DNA from: Kitagawia praeruptora
Taxonomy: Eukaryota; Streptophyta; Magnoliopsida; Apiales; Apiaceae
Reading direction: 5' to 3'
Assembly (NCBI GenBank): GCA_037693485.1
Contig: CM075346.1
Location: 94,780,501 to 94,844,500, forward strand
DNA length: 64,000 nt
Translations under genes and position numbers: made by a program
The notes under the pieces: model-generated
Seen by the model: only the letters and a program-made list of their open reading frames with translations
The model's database searches: none
What the model was told of the DNA's origin: nothing
Shown here: positions 1-11,713 of the stretch, piece after piece
Layout: each line of letters opens with the position of its first letter
Position numbering within the stretch: the stretch's first letter is position 1

Positions 1-1606
1 AGGCATACACGAAGCCAAATCATCCAACGAGAGAATAACGTAAGCTAAACTCCCAAATCTGGACAATAAAAACTTGATGTCCATACCAAAAACATAGGGA
101 GGGAAGAAACGAAAAGAAAACAAAGATAAGAAGTGGACTAAAACCAGGGAGATAGAAAATAATCAATGAGGGGAGAGATAACCCGAAAACCCCAAAAACC
201 ATAAAAAAAAAATAATAATAAAAATAAAAATAAAAAAACGAGACAAGAGAACAGGGACAAGAGAAACAACAATAACAAAGCATGAATAATTCATCACAGA
301 GACTACAAATAGTACACATATCAATTGAAATCATACCTTAGCTCGAGGCATTGAAGACTTCTCGAGTCCTTACCAATCCAAATCTTCTCTTTTGCCTAGA
401 CTTGCCTTAACTTTTACTCTGCACCTTGAAAAACCCATTAATTACTTCCTTTTGAAAGTCCAAATTGAGTCATTTTGAGATTTCTTTGTTCCTGTTAAAA
501 CTACAACAATGAAACAGTTCTAATCAAAATAGAAACTTAAATATAAATAATTTTTGAATTATGACAAAAAGGATGCTCATTTCTAACCAAAGGGGATCCC
601 TTCGGTTAGGCATCTAAAATTATAAAAGATAATTTTTTTTTTTTAAAGATGATAAAATAAATATTTTAGGAAATTAACAATTAGCTAACCAAAGGGGATC
701 CCTTTGGTTAGTTACTTAACTAAATATTAGATAAAAGATAAAGAAATAATAATAATACAAATACAAATATCAAAAGTGTAATTAATTAAAATCTAATCTT
801 AAAATAAATTAATAAGATTAAAGCATGATTACGATAACATAAATAAATTGAAAAAAATTTTGGGTAAAAAAATAACCTCAAGTAGCTAATATTTATTAAA
901 AAGGAATAAATATATACGCTGATAAATGAAGTCATCTGAAATGACAGAAATTCGTCAATTGACGACAAATCACCCAGTAATGGTCCCAAAGCCAAAAATA
1001 TGGCACACCCTTAATAGGCACAAAACATCCATCTAAAATGGAACAAGTGTATCTAATTTGTTCATAGTTCCTATCAAAAGAAAATAATTCAAAAATGATT
1101 AAAAGGTCTACCTACATCAAGAATTTTAATTATATTTTTATTGGTGGACTAAGAAAATGTAGGAAATTTGCACTCCCACAAGCTCACGTGATGGAGGAAT
1201 AGCCAAATGAAAATGAAAAGTAAAATTGATATATTGACTTGAGAAAAGCAAGACTAAAAAACTTGTCAGTTGACAAGACATGCACTTGCAATATTGCAAG
1301 ACTGAATTAAAAAACTAGGCACGTGACCTTTCTAGAGACAACAAAAGAATAAAATGTTGTCGGGCTTGTACTCTTTTCACATATTCTAAACGTCCTTTCA
1401 CCATAACCCATGGAGCATGCGCTCCTCCACTTTCTTTTCCGTGTACAAAATCAAAGTTAATCAAACTATGGACCCAATATTTCGTACAAATTAAGTGTAT
1501 AATATGGAGTTGGATGAAGACAAAAAGAAAAAGAATGATGAAAAGAAATGTGTCGGTAGAAAAGAGAAAAATGGGACAAATACATCAACGTTAGTGGATA
1601 AGTGAC
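1..1606. other. AT-rich intergenic DNA, no gene recognised
   Basis: No open frame here has recognisable protein similarity; the 104-codon minus-strand frame at 20-334 is low-complexity Phe/Tyr. The only structured items are the hairpin pair at 583-711 and the MITE that follows. A short stretch near 336-400 resembles 2645-2710 in wording (an acttct/ctttttgg run, then cttaccaatcc or cttaccgatcc), which suggests both are pieces of one old repeat, but I cannot name it. Confidence 0.6.
583..711. repeat. Pair of near-identical 27-nt hairpins
   Basis: CTAACCAAAGGG, a 3-nt GAT spacer and CCCTTTGGTTAG form a perfect 12-bp inverted repeat at 685-711. The same unit with one mismatch in the right arm (CCCTTCGGTTAG) lies at 583-609. 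The two are 102 bp apart and the DNA between them is AT-rich. They could be termini of a small nonautonomous element or a duplicated regulatory palindrome. Confidence 0.6.
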
Positions 1607-1609
1607 TAA

Positions 1610-1830
1610 GGGCTCGTTTGGGAAATCTTATTTTTCAAAAATAAGTTACTTATTTTGGAAAAAATTTAGAAAATATTTACTTTTTTTCTGAAATAAGTAA
1701 CTTATTTTTGCAAGATAACAAATATTAAACTTCCCATACACATTTTTCTCTTAAGAAAAGTATGTAAATACGAAATTTTTTCCGAAATAAGTTACTTATA
1801 AGTTCTTTGACGGATTTGCCAAACATGCAC
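1610..1830. mobile_element. Tourist-like (PIF/Harbinger) MITE, 221 bp
   Basis: The left end GGGCTCGTTTGG is matched, inverted, by a right end reading GTGCATGTTTGG on the other strand. The element is flanked on both sides by TAA (1607-1609 and 1831-1833), the target duplication typical of PIF/Harbinger Tourist MITEs. Inside are three copies of the palindromic word ATAAGTTACTTAT or its variant. No coding capacity. Confidence 0.6.
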
Positions 1831-1833
1831 TAA

Positions 1834-2751
1834 TACTTGTGTCCAACTTTAACCAAAACTTTGTAGGGACCTCTACGACTTGCTCCATTTTTCATAATTA
1901 AGAATTAATCGTAATATTATTAAGAGCATCCTTTTTATATAATCAAGACATGCACTCTTTTCATATTAACAAGAGCAACCTTTTACCAAAAACAAGGAAG
2001 CGTGAGATCCTCCACTATCTATAACTTGGTTTCTGTATATATTCTCTCTTGATCCTCTAACTATGCTACTTTCCTTAAAGCAACTTTGACTACGTAAACT
2101 GGGGTCATACATATGAGCAAGCAGGTTCAATCACTAAAGGAATGAAGAAGAAAACCGGGACCATTGATCTTGAAAGCAAGGATTAAGAAGAACAGGAAGA
2201 CGAGGCTAATACCTAATTAATACTGTTAGAGACCATAATAAAGACTAGGTCAACATTCTTCCAATCTGAACATAATAAAATTCACCCAAACAAAATTCAT
2301 GAAAATATAGACTTAGCAATTTATTCGACCACCCAATTAACAAGATCACAACTTAATCAAAATCTTGCATAAACGAAAGACCAAATTCTAAAGACTCAAA
2401 AACTGAAATACACAGATATGGGAACTCAAGATAGTAAATACCCTATAACCCAAATTTTTTATAAAATGAATAACCTTTCCAACTAAGTAAATGGACCATG
2501 AACCATCATTTTACCTATGAAACAAGCAATTTGACACAACCACACAGTTTCGAAAACCTCGAATGACTTAAGCAAGTACGCAAGGTTCAAGGTCACATAA
2601 CTCTTCACATTGGACAAACAGGATACAGAGATTAATGAGGATTAATACCTGTGCCCAAAGCCTCGTAGTCTTTTTGGGACTTACCGATCCAAAACTCTTG
2701 AACTCGAACGAGTTCCGAGTTGATTCACCAAGTCTCAGCTCATTCAGGTCT
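1834..2751. other. Intergenic DNA, nothing recognised
   Basis: No supported gene, RNA or terminal-repeat structure was found. The right edge abuts the broken 3' side of MATH unit A, so part of this DNA replaced the lost exons 4-6 of that unit. Its origin is unknown. Confidence 0.4.
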
Positions 2752-2759
2752 CTAGATTT

Positions 2760-3530
2760 GAGTGAGTCCGTCTTCTCTATAGCTAGATAAAGAGATATAT
2801 GCCCTCCACCCCCTCTTTTTGTGTTTCCATTTGGGTAAAGAATTAACCTCCTGCAAATGAAAGAAGAATATTAACAATGCATCTACCAATACACTTGTAC
2901 TGGTATGAAAGAAAATGTATTTTACATCGGATATGAACTCAAATAGTAAAAGATATTGAGAATATGTAGTACCATGTATAACCGCTAGCATCGAACTTAG
3001 ATGATACATATCTTTCCCCTGAATGTGCAAGCCTCGAGAAAGATTCTATTTTGAGAGAGTAATGAGCAGGCGGTACATCTCGGAGAAATCTTACAACTCC
3101 TGTTAAAATTATTAGAAGTTCCATCAACCAAATTAAAAAGAACTTCTCGTAAAATTCTTGGGGTATTTATCTGTTAACCGAATAAGAATTGATACGTACC
3201 TGTATCATATGTGGGATACATACCACACACCCAGATGCAACTAATTATGAACACTAACGATGGGAGTAATTTAAACATGCAGAGGCGCCGGTCCCGAAAC
3301 CAAGCGGATGATAATACTGAATCAGGGCACCACAAGAAACAACATTAGGTATTCTTTTTTGCCGAAAGTTGGCTACAGCCTAGCTACCTGATCATGTGTG
3401 TGATATTTGTAAACCAATATGGATGGCGAAAGTATACTTAAACTATAATATAGGAATATGAACAAAACAGTGTGCATATACCTTGATTCAAGTAACCAGG
3501 AACTGGATTGTATGTTCTTTCTTCTTCCAT
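2760..3530 (-). pseudogene. MATH-domain unit A, 3'-truncated
   Basis: Exon 1 (3482-3530, 49 nt, starts MEEERTYNPVPGY), exon 2 (2973-3099, 127 nt) and the beginning of exon 3 (from 2850) are recognisable, with GT-AG borders and phases that match intact unit C. Exon 2 encodes the start of a MATH/TRAF-homology domain (RFLRDVPPAHYSLKIESFSRL) and exon 3 carries the YPNGN and GHISLYLAIEKTDSL core. The homology stops near 2760, midway through exon 3. Exons 4-6, meaning the rest of the first MATH domain and all of the second, are gone. The solo LTR at 3586 sits about 55 bp upstream of the start codon, where the promoter should be. A non-functional remnant. Confidence 0.8.
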
Positions 3531-3895
3531 ATAAGTCTTCTGCTACGTATACAGAGCGTTAAACATAAATATTGAACTCGAATCTTGTTGGGAAAACCTC
3601 TACAACAATCAAAACTACTTTCCCACTGTGTGTTAAAAGCAGAGTTATGTAATAATCACAAGAGTTCAGCGAAATTCAACCAAGCACAACAAGAACAGAA
3701 GCAAAATAAACTTTAAAAGCAAGGCTGAAAAACATACACAAGATTTTTGCATGGAAAACCCAAATCGGAAAAACCACGGGGACCTTAGTCCTCTTAAACT
3801 TCCACTATAATCAATATATAATAATGGGGTTACAAGAATCTTCTCTAGTTAACTAGAGGCTCATAATATCATCAAGAAACTCAATCTTGGATATA

Positions 3896-4179
3896 CTCCC
3901 TCCGTCCCGGCCAATTCTTTACATTTGGTTTGGGCACGGAGACCAAGAATAGTGGGTGTAATATTGTTAAAATAAATGAAGTAGTGGGTGTAATATTAAT
4001 TTTATTGTTAAAATAAGTGAAGTAGTGGGTATAATAGTGTAAAGTGTTGAAAAAGTAGAGTGAAGTAGTGGATGTAGTAATGTATTTTATTGTTAAAAGT
4101 TACTATTTTTAGTAATGTAAAGAATTGGTGGGACGGCCCAAAAAAGAAAGTGTAAAGAAATGGGAGGGACAGAGGGAGT
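3896..4179. mobile_element. Stowaway MITE, 284 bp
   Basis: Terminal inverted repeats CTCCCTCCGTCCC and GGGACAGAGGGAG are flanked by the TA duplication (3894-3895 and 4180-4181), which is diagnostic of Tc1/mariner Stowaway MITEs. The inside has repeated gaagtagtgggtgtaata-type units. It lies within the solo LTR, so it is younger than that LTR. Confidence 0.85.
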
Positions 4180-4274
4180 ACAATATAACACACATCATCT
4201 ATCAAGATGGCTACACAAAATAAGAACCGAGAACTCACCAGATGGAAGTATATCACAAATACACTTTAGAGAAG

Positions 4275-4605
4275 TGCTACGACCCCATAAATAATGTATT
4301 CGAGACAGAAAAAATACAAAGGGGCAAAACAGGCAGAACAGAGATAATGAAGGGACAGAAGGGTAATTTAACTAGGGATATATAAAGCAAGAGAAAGAGG
4401 GCATTAGGGTTATCTATCATTTTATGTGTGTGTTGATTTGGGATAGGAGAGTTCCGCCTCTCGAATGCGGCTATCTTTTTATGTATTCAGTTTGTAATTC
4501 TGGTGGTTGAGATAGTATCTATTATTAACGTTAATAAAACACGATATCTGCTATTTTATTTCAATTAATCATTCATATTTCGTTATATATTGTTAGTCTC
4601 TAGCA
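4275..4605 (+). repeat. 5' LTR of the Reina-type element
   Basis: Starts TGCTACGACCCC and ends TCTCTAGCA, giving TG...CA ends. A TATATAAA box lies at 4379-4386 and probably drives the genomic RNA. Its partner is at 9509-9840. Confidence 0.9.
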
Positions 4606-4608
4606 AAA

Positions 4609-4621
4609 GTGGTATCAGAGT
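4609..4621 (+). promoter_or_regulatory. Primer-binding site (initiator tRNA-Met type)
   Basis: GTGGTATCAGAGT begins four bases after the 5' LTR. It matches the tRNA-iMet complement TGGTATCAGAGC used by most plant LTR elements except for the last base. Confidence 0.8.
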
Positions 4622-4633
4622 AATATACGATTC

Positions 4634-7600
4634 ATGGCGCCTACGGTGAATGAGAACGAGAGGTTGAGTAAGTTGGAGGAACAACTAGGGACTACCCATC
4701 GTGACATGAGAGAGAAAATAACTGTGGAGGTGGGCGTCGCCGTTAAAGGGGCGGTGGCGGCGATGCAACAAGCATTAGTCACTCGATTCAGTACCATTTT
4801 CGAGGAAATAGCACAACAACAAGATGAGAAGCTCGCAGCAGCAGTGTTGCGACTTGAGGGACGTATCACGAGGTCTCGTGAGTTACAAGAAGGGCTGATA
4901 TCGACGATGAGGGAGGACCAATTAAAGTTTCAAAATGATGTTCGATCTAGTCTCTCTACTCTCCAATTAGGTCAAACAAGGATATCAGGAGTGGGTCACA
5001 AATTGGGGGAGGTTGATTTAAGGTTTGGAGAGGGGAGTAGTAGTGGAATTGGGGGCAAAGGAGCAGTGGGTACAAATGGATCGGGTAAGGGAGTCGGGTA
5101 TGAGTTTGGAGGAAATGGACCGGGTCCGGGTGGTGGACCGGGTCATGGATATGGGTCGGCTTTTGGAATCGGATCCGGGGCAGTTACCGGGTCGGACTTG
5201 CAGGGTGAGAATAACAGAAATCAATGGAGGCATAAGAAGTTGGATCTCCCACTGTTTGATGGAGAAAATCCCGATGGTTGGATCCAACGTGCTGAAAGAT
5301 TCTTTAGCTTTTATGGGTTGACGGAAAGAGAAAAGGTGGAGGCAACAATTGTTGCGTTGGAAGACAAGGCCCTTTTATGGTTTCAGTGGGAACATCGAAG
5401 GCGGCCGATAGAAGGGTGGGAGCAGATGAAGAGATTGCTTCGCCGACAGTTTCGTTCACAGACTAGTGGTACTATGCAAGAACAGTGGCTTGCCCACCGA
5501 CAAGGAGGTACTGTTACCGATTATCGTTTGAAATTCATTGAATTGTTGGCACCTCTAGATAATGTCTCTGAGGAGTTATCACTAGGGCAGTTTTTAAGTG
5601 GCTTACGAGAAGATATAAGGGCGGAAGTTCGGTTATTATGTCCACTAACAGTAGATCACGCAATGGAACTTGCTCATATGGTTGAGGACAAGCTACGAAC
5701 GTCTAACTCAAAAGGGGAGGTAAAAGGTGGACTCGGGAGAATGAATAAATCGGGGACTGTATTTGGGAACTCTGCAGTTACGTCACCACGTTCTTACACG
5801 GGCAACTATGTTTCTAGCCCAAGATCGTTAAATTCCACTCCCCTTAAAAGTTATGCTCCATCTGTTGTGTCGACTGGGAGTAGTCCAAAATCGGGAGGGA
5901 ATGTGCGTAGGCTGAATGAGAAAGAATTGCAGGAGAAGAGAGCAAAAGGGCTCTGTTTTCGATGTGACGGGAAATGGAGCATAGGACACAAATGTCTGCG
6001 CAGGGAACTTAGTGTACTGTTGACACAAGAGGAGGGTTCAATTGAGGACGAGGGAGGAACTGTGGAAGGAGGAACAGACGGGGAGGGAGTGCAGGAGGAT
6101 GAGGTCCACTCTAAAATTTCTCTGAACTCGGTAGTGGGTATTACCAGTCCTAAAACCTTTAAAATTCGTGGGGAAGTCAATGGAGTACCGGTGGTTATCA
6201 TGATTGACCCGGGAGCAACACATAATTTCATATCCCTTCGAGCCATCGACAAGTTAGGTGTGGAGTGTAGCCCCTCGAAGAGATTTGAAGTTGCTTTGGG
6301 AACGGGGGAAGTAGTTCATAGTAACGGGGAGTGCAAGTCAGTGATTTTGCAAGTACAGGGGTAGACAATTATTGAGAGTTTCTTGCCTATAGATTTAGGA
6401 AACTCGGACTTTATTTTGGGGCTGCAATGGCTCGAAAAGCTTGGAACCATGACTGCCAATTGGAAATCACAGAAAATTTCGTTCAAAATGGGTAAGGAGA
6501 CGGTGGTGTTGACAGGGGATGCGTCGTTAGGCAGATCTGGGATTACTCTCAAAGCAATGCTCAAAACACTGAAGAAGGAAGGACAAGGTTTCCTGATTGA
6601 ATTAAATCATTTAGAGGCTGAGCTAATAGGGTCGGGGGATGACAGTGTGGAAACAAAGGACAAGATACCGAAATTCTTGGCACCTGTAGTTCAGAAATTT
6701 CAAGGGGTATTCCACCTGCCAGATGGACTACCACCCAAGAGAAGTAAGGACCACATCATTGTTTTAAAAGAAGGTGCAGATCCGGTCAATGTTAGACCGT
6801 TTCGGTACCCGCAGGCCCAAAAAGATGAGATAGAACGGTTGATTAGTGATATGTTAAAGGCAGGGATAATTCAAGTGTCAGACAGCCCTTTCTCCAGTCC
6901 GGTTTTGTTGGTTAAAAAAAAAGATGGCTCGTGGTGATTCTGTGTAGACTACAGGGCTCTCAACAAGGTAACTGTTCCCAACAAATATCCCATTCCCGTT
7001 ATAGATGAGTTGTTGGACGAACTCAACGGAGCTGCCATCTTCACGAAGCTTGATCTTAAGTCGGGATACCACTAAGTAAGGGTTCGACGAGATGACATAC
7101 CGAAGACCGCTTTCCGAACTCATGAAGGGCACTACGAGTTCTTAGTAATGCCATTCGGTATGACAAACGCCCCTTCCACCTTCCAAGCCCTCATGAACGA
7201 AGTCTTTCGCCCTTACCTTCGGAAGTTCGTACTGGTTTTTTTTGACGACATACTAATCTATAGCCCAACTGAAACAGAGCACCAGGAGCATGTCGAGACA
7301 GTACTTGGCATTTTGCAACGAGAACAGCTGTATGCCAACTTTAAAAAGTGCGACTTTGGACAAGTTGAGGTGGCTTATTTGGGGCACTTGATTTCTAAAC
7401 AAGGGGTAGCAGTGGATCCAGTGAAGATTCAATCTATGGTGGCTTGGCCAGTGCCTCATAACATTAAAAGCGTACGAGGTTTTCTTGGGTTATCGGGATA
7501 TTACCGAAAGTTCATAAAAAATTATGCCCACATTGCTGGCCCCTTGACTGACCAGCTTAAGAGGGACTATTTTGGTTGGAATAAGGAAGCTGAGGCAGCG

Positions 7601-9581
7601 TTTGAGACTTTGAAATTGGCCTTGTCAACAGCCCCGGTGTTAAGGTTGCCGGATTTTAATATTCCCTTCATAGTGGAGACGGATGCTTCGGGGTACGGAT
7701 TGGGGGCAGTGTTATTGCAAATGGAGCATCCAATTGCTTACTTTAGCAAGGTCTTGGGATTACGAGCACGGGCCAAGTCTATATACGAAAAAGAGTTGAT
7801 GGCCATAGCATTGGCGGTTCAGAAATGGAGACACTACTTGCTTGGGCATCCCTTTGTGATACGGACAGATCAGTAGAGCCTAAAATTTCTGTTGGAGCAA
7901 AGAGAGGTCGGAACGGACTACCAACGATGGGTGAGTAAACTCATGGGGTATCAATTTACGATTGTGTATAAGCCTGGTAGTACTAATAAAGCTGCAGACG
8001 CACTGTCAAGAGCATTCTCAGGGCCTATAGAGTTAGGTAGCCTGGTATCCGTTGGGGGAGTGCCTTGGTCAGAGTTTGGTAATATATTGGACAGAGATAC
8101 ATTTGTCCAGAAACTGAAAAGTGACTTAAGTGAAAATCGGGTGCTTCCTAAAGGGTATGAGCTGGTACAAGGTATTGTTCGTTATAAGGGGAGAGTGGTC
8201 ATACCACCCAAGTCAGATCTGGTGAATAAGCTATTAAAAGAGTATCATAACTCCCTGATAGGAGGTCATTCGGGCGAAGTCAAAACATATAAAAGGTTGG
8301 CTATGGAGTGGTTTTGGCCGGGCATGCGTAAGTCAATTGCTAAGTATATAAAAGAGTGTGAGACTTGCCAGCAACAGAAGCAGTCGTCCTTAAGACCTGC
8401 TGGGTTTCTTCAGCCACTACCTATACCAACACGTATTTGGGAATACATATCGCTTGATTTCGTCGAAGGTTTACCAAGGTCTGGTGTACTATCCTGGTAG
8501 TCGTAGATCGGTTATTTAAATATGCACACTTCATCGGGCTTTCTCACCCTTTCACAGCCCCAAGTGTGGCCATGACCTTCGTTAAAGAAATTGTCCGATT
8601 GCATGGGTACCCATCTACAATCGTATCAGACCGTGATCGTGTCTTTTTAAGCTTATTTTGGCAGGAGCTATTCCGCAGCCAAGGCACAACTCTCCTCCGT
8701 AGTACTGCGTACCACCCACAGATCGACGGCCAAACCGAGGTTGTCAATAAAACACTTGAGGGTTATCTGAGATGCTTCGTATAAGGGAAGCCAAGGAGCT
8801 GGTCTAAGTGGCTACCATGGGCCGAATTCTGGTATAATACAAGTTTTCATGCTTCCACACAACACACGCCCTTTGAGATTGTTTATGGTAGACCTCCTCC
8901 ACCCCTGGTACGTTTTACAGAACATAATACGGTGGTTGCGTCCCTGGAAGAGCAGTTATTAGAAAGAGACGCTGTGCTGGATGAACTTAATATTACTTTG
9001 GTTAAGATGCAACAAAATATGCGTATCCAGGAAGACAGTCAGAGAAGAGACTTAGAATTTCAAACTGGAGACTGGGTGTATGTCAAACTTCAGCCTTACC
9101 GTCAACAATCCTTAGCGAGGCGGCCAAATGACAAGTTGTCACCACGTTTTTATGGCCCTTTCAAAGTTTTAGACCGTGTGGATCAAGTGGCATACCGTTT
9201 GTTGCTACCTCAATCAACTCGTGTGCACAATGTTTTTCACATATCCCAACTCAAGAAAGCAGAAGGGACAGACAGGGGGTGACTCCAATTCCACCACAAA
9301 TCTCGGTAGAGTTGGTGTTGGAAGCCACACCGGAGAAACTCTTGGATGTCAAGCACCAGCCTGCAACTGATGGAGTGGTTACTGAGGTGTTGATCAAGTG
9401 GTCTGAGTTGCCAGTGTGGGAGGCTACGTGGGAGGAATTTGAAAGCATAGAACTGCGTTTTCCTGAGTTCCACCTTGGGGACAAGGTGGCTGTTTGGGCC
9501 CCTGGTAATGCTACGACCCCACAAATAATGTATTCGAGACAGAAGAAATACAAAGGGGCAAAACAGGCAGAACAGAGATAA
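4634..9581 (+). pseudogene. gag-pol polyprotein of the Reina-type element, multiply interrupted
   Basis: Order along the frame: gag (4634 to about 5930), zinc knuckle CFRCDGKWSIGHKC, aspartic protease (IDPGATHNFIS near 6205, with Pro where the family has Ser/Thr), reverse transcriptase (VFFDDILIYS near 7240), RNase H (VETDASGYGLGAVL), integrase with HHCC finger and core, then a chromodomain (KWSELPVWEATWEEFE) overlapping the 3' LTR. In-frame stops occur at 6362, 6935, 7073, 7874 and 8782, and frameshifts near 8485-8500 and near 9275. Most stops fit C-to-T change of a conserved Gln or Arg codon. The element cannot make its own enzymes. Confidence 0.85.
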
Positions 9582-9840
9582 TGAAGGGACAGAAGGGTAA
9601 TTCAACTAGGGGATATATAAAGCAAGAGAAAGAGGGCATTAGGGTTATCTATCATTTTATGTGTGTGTTGATTTGGGATAGGAGAGTTCCGCCTCTCGAA
9701 TGCGGCTATCTTTTTATGTATTCAGTTTGTAATTGTGGTGATTGAGACAGTATCTATTATTAACGTTAATAAAACACGATATCTGCTATTTTATTTCAAT
9801 TAATCATTCATATTTCGTTATATATTGTTAGTCTCTAGCA
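9509..9840 (+). repeat. 3' LTR of the Reina-type element
   Basis: Nearly identical to 4275-4605. Differences seen by eye include the base after CGACCCCA, one extra G before ATATATAAAG, and three changes near TTTGTAATT. Followed directly by AGAAG, the target duplication. Confidence 0.9.
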
Positions 9841-10108
9841 AGAAGACGACAATATGGAACCAAAAGAATGATGAACCTTCTTTCTTTAATTCTCTAGCTG
9901 CTGATCTCTCACTTTGCTTGTCTGTGCTTTTCCTCTATAAGAAAGTGAACCGTCTGATGCCTTTTATTTTATTTTATTTTTATATACAGTAATGGGTTTA
10001 ATACCCATTAACTGGCCGAAGCCCACAAAGTAGAGCGGACCCAACAAATCTGATACCAAGTATTCCTCGAATTTATAGTTACATGTCTCTCAAAGTTAAC
10101 ATCTATCA

Positions 10109-11713
10109 TCTATTACTCTATTACTATATATTAAAAGAGAACACAAGGGCAAAGTTTGCCATTTTAATGGATGTGAAATTACAATTTTACCCCTATTGTT
10201 TGAAATATTACAAAAATGTCATCTTTCAATAATTATGTAAAAATTAGTGAAATTATGCTTGTGTAGGGATTCGAACACCTAACCTTTAAGTCTCAAACTC
10301 ATGACTTTGCCAATTGTGCTACAATTGATTTTGAGTTTTGTTTAAAAACCCTATATGATAAACCACATCTCCTCTCTTTTTGTCTCATCCTTTTTCTTTT
10401 TTGAGCAAATGAAATATTGGTTCATATTATTTCTAAAATATTGGATAAATAAAACTATAAAAAAATATTTTAATCGACTGAGCATATTCTATAATTTTTT
10501 TTGCCACTTTAAATAATTGATAGAGGAAAAAAATAGACAATATATAATGTAATTTAGTTAAAAAGAAAACGATTTATTTACATACGTCTCCATGTAGATG
10601 TTAAATTATTTAAATTAGAAATAAGATTTGATTTTAAGAAATATGTAAATTTTAGTTAACAAATAATACATGATTAATAATTGCATCACATAACTCTATG
10701 TATATAAAATTTTAACTATGTGAGTCATATTAGAGGGTTTTGGTCGACCAACTATTTAGACTTTCAACGAGTTAAATATATGATTGGTCTTAAAACATAA
10801 ATACTTAAATATATACGAAATATAATTGAAATTATGTTAAAATGATGAAAACTCTAAAAATATGATCTATGTTATATATAAAAAAATAATATAATTAACA
10901 TTCAAATTAAATTAAAAAATATAAATTTTTGAATCATAAATATTATAAAAGTACAATAATTATTTAAAATGATCAATTAGATTATAACTCGACTATAAAG
11001 TATGGTGCATAAATGTATTAATCAATATAATATATAATGGTTGAGTTATAACATATATTCAGATTAATATACCAAAAAAATTTAAAAAATTTGATTTAAG
11101 ATTTCATATACATGTGGGCCATTAAAGTTATCATATTTTACATGCATTATTTTTTATTGAACTTCTACATAGTGTAATAAATATTAGACTAAAACTAAAC
11201 ATTTTAGCTTAAAAGTGTATAAATATATGTGTTTAGAAAAAATGACTGAGATAAGCATATGATGACATTTAGTCGATATTCAGAGATTTTTTAATATATC
11301 TCAAAATATAGTCTTACATATACGATCAATTTTTTACAACAAAATCATTGAGTTTACATTCGCCTCTACTAATAACGGACAATTTTATTACAATAACTAT
11401 TTATATTATACTCAAATGTTCAATTTGATAAAGTTCATTTCACGCAATTGAAAATTAAATTAATAATTTAACTATCATAACTATTTATGTGATTACTATC
11501 GTATGAATATTTATCCAAAATCTATTAAATCTAATCAAATTATAAAATATTTGGTTCAAAAAATTGGTATGCAATATTACAAAATAACTATAATAATATT
11601 CGATCAGATCGAAGTCCTATCGTTTATCATATTTTTAATTATAAAATTATTTCCATATATACAGTTTCGGAAGAGAAATTAGTTCACTAGCCGTGCCTTG
11701 CACGGGCATTTAC
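10109..11713 (+). mobile_element. Helitron, first unit of a head-to-tail pair
   Basis: The 5' end is TC after a host A (A/TCTATTACTC...), followed by the motif TATATATTAAAAGAGAAC. The 3' end has the hairpin CCGTGC-ctt-GCACGG at 11691-11705, typical of Helitrons. The expected terminal CTAG is replaced by CTCT just before a second unit starts. Non-autonomous: no Rep/helicase coding seen in about 1.6 kb of AT-rich DNA. Confidence 0.6.
10267..10321 (-). other. tRNA-like Pol III promoter boxes inside the Helitron
   Basis: On the minus strand, TAGCACAATTGG (10310-10321) fits an A box and GTTCGAATCC (10267-10276) is a perfect B box, about 34 bp apart, as in tRNAs and SINEs. No full cloverleaf with an acceptor stem is obvious. 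A degraded version lies near 11850-11915 in the second unit. Probably a captured tRNA or SINE head rather than a working tRNA gene. Confidence 0.5.

Larger units (their letters stand above)
4275..9840 (+). mobile_element. Reina-type Ty3/gypsy chromovirus, complete but dead
   Basis: A full element of 5566 bp: LTRs at 4275-4605 and 9509-9840, TSD AGAAG at 4270-4274 and 9841-9845, and a tRNA-iMet-type primer site after the 5' LTR. One gag-pol reading frame ends in a chromodomain. Short LTRs (about 331 bp), small total size and a C-terminal chromodomain fit the Reina clade; other chromovirus clades are less likely. By eye the LTRs differ at about six substitutions and one indel, so insertion is fairly recent though the coding region is inactivated. 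Confidence 0.85.
3586..10046 (-). mobile_element. Solo LTR (copia-like), with two later insertions
   Basis: The ends TGTTGGG (3586) and CCCAACA (ending 10046) are a TG...CA LTR boundary, flanked by the 5-bp duplication AATCT at 3581-3585 and 10047-10051. Removing the Stowaway MITE and the gypsy element leaves about 604 bp of LTR. Read on the minus strand, the left part has a typical plant copia LTR tail (aaggtccccgtgg followed by ttttccgatttgggttttcc). No internal region or second LTR is present. Promoter sequence resembling that of unit B (a tctc-c/t-caaagttaacat stretch) resumes right after it, so it split the promoter of unit A. Confidence 0.75.

Noticed and set aside
20..334. 104-codon minus-strand frame with Phe/Tyr runs that could look like a membrane protein
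   Set aside because: Low-complexity sequence from T/A-rich DNA (an A-run of aaaaaataataataaaaat type); no family or start context.
10050..10059. TCTGATACCA, the complement of a tRNA-Met primer site, right after the solo LTR
   Set aside because: Its first bases overlap the AATCT target duplication and a primer site on the minus strand would lie to the left of an LTR, not outside it; chance similarity.
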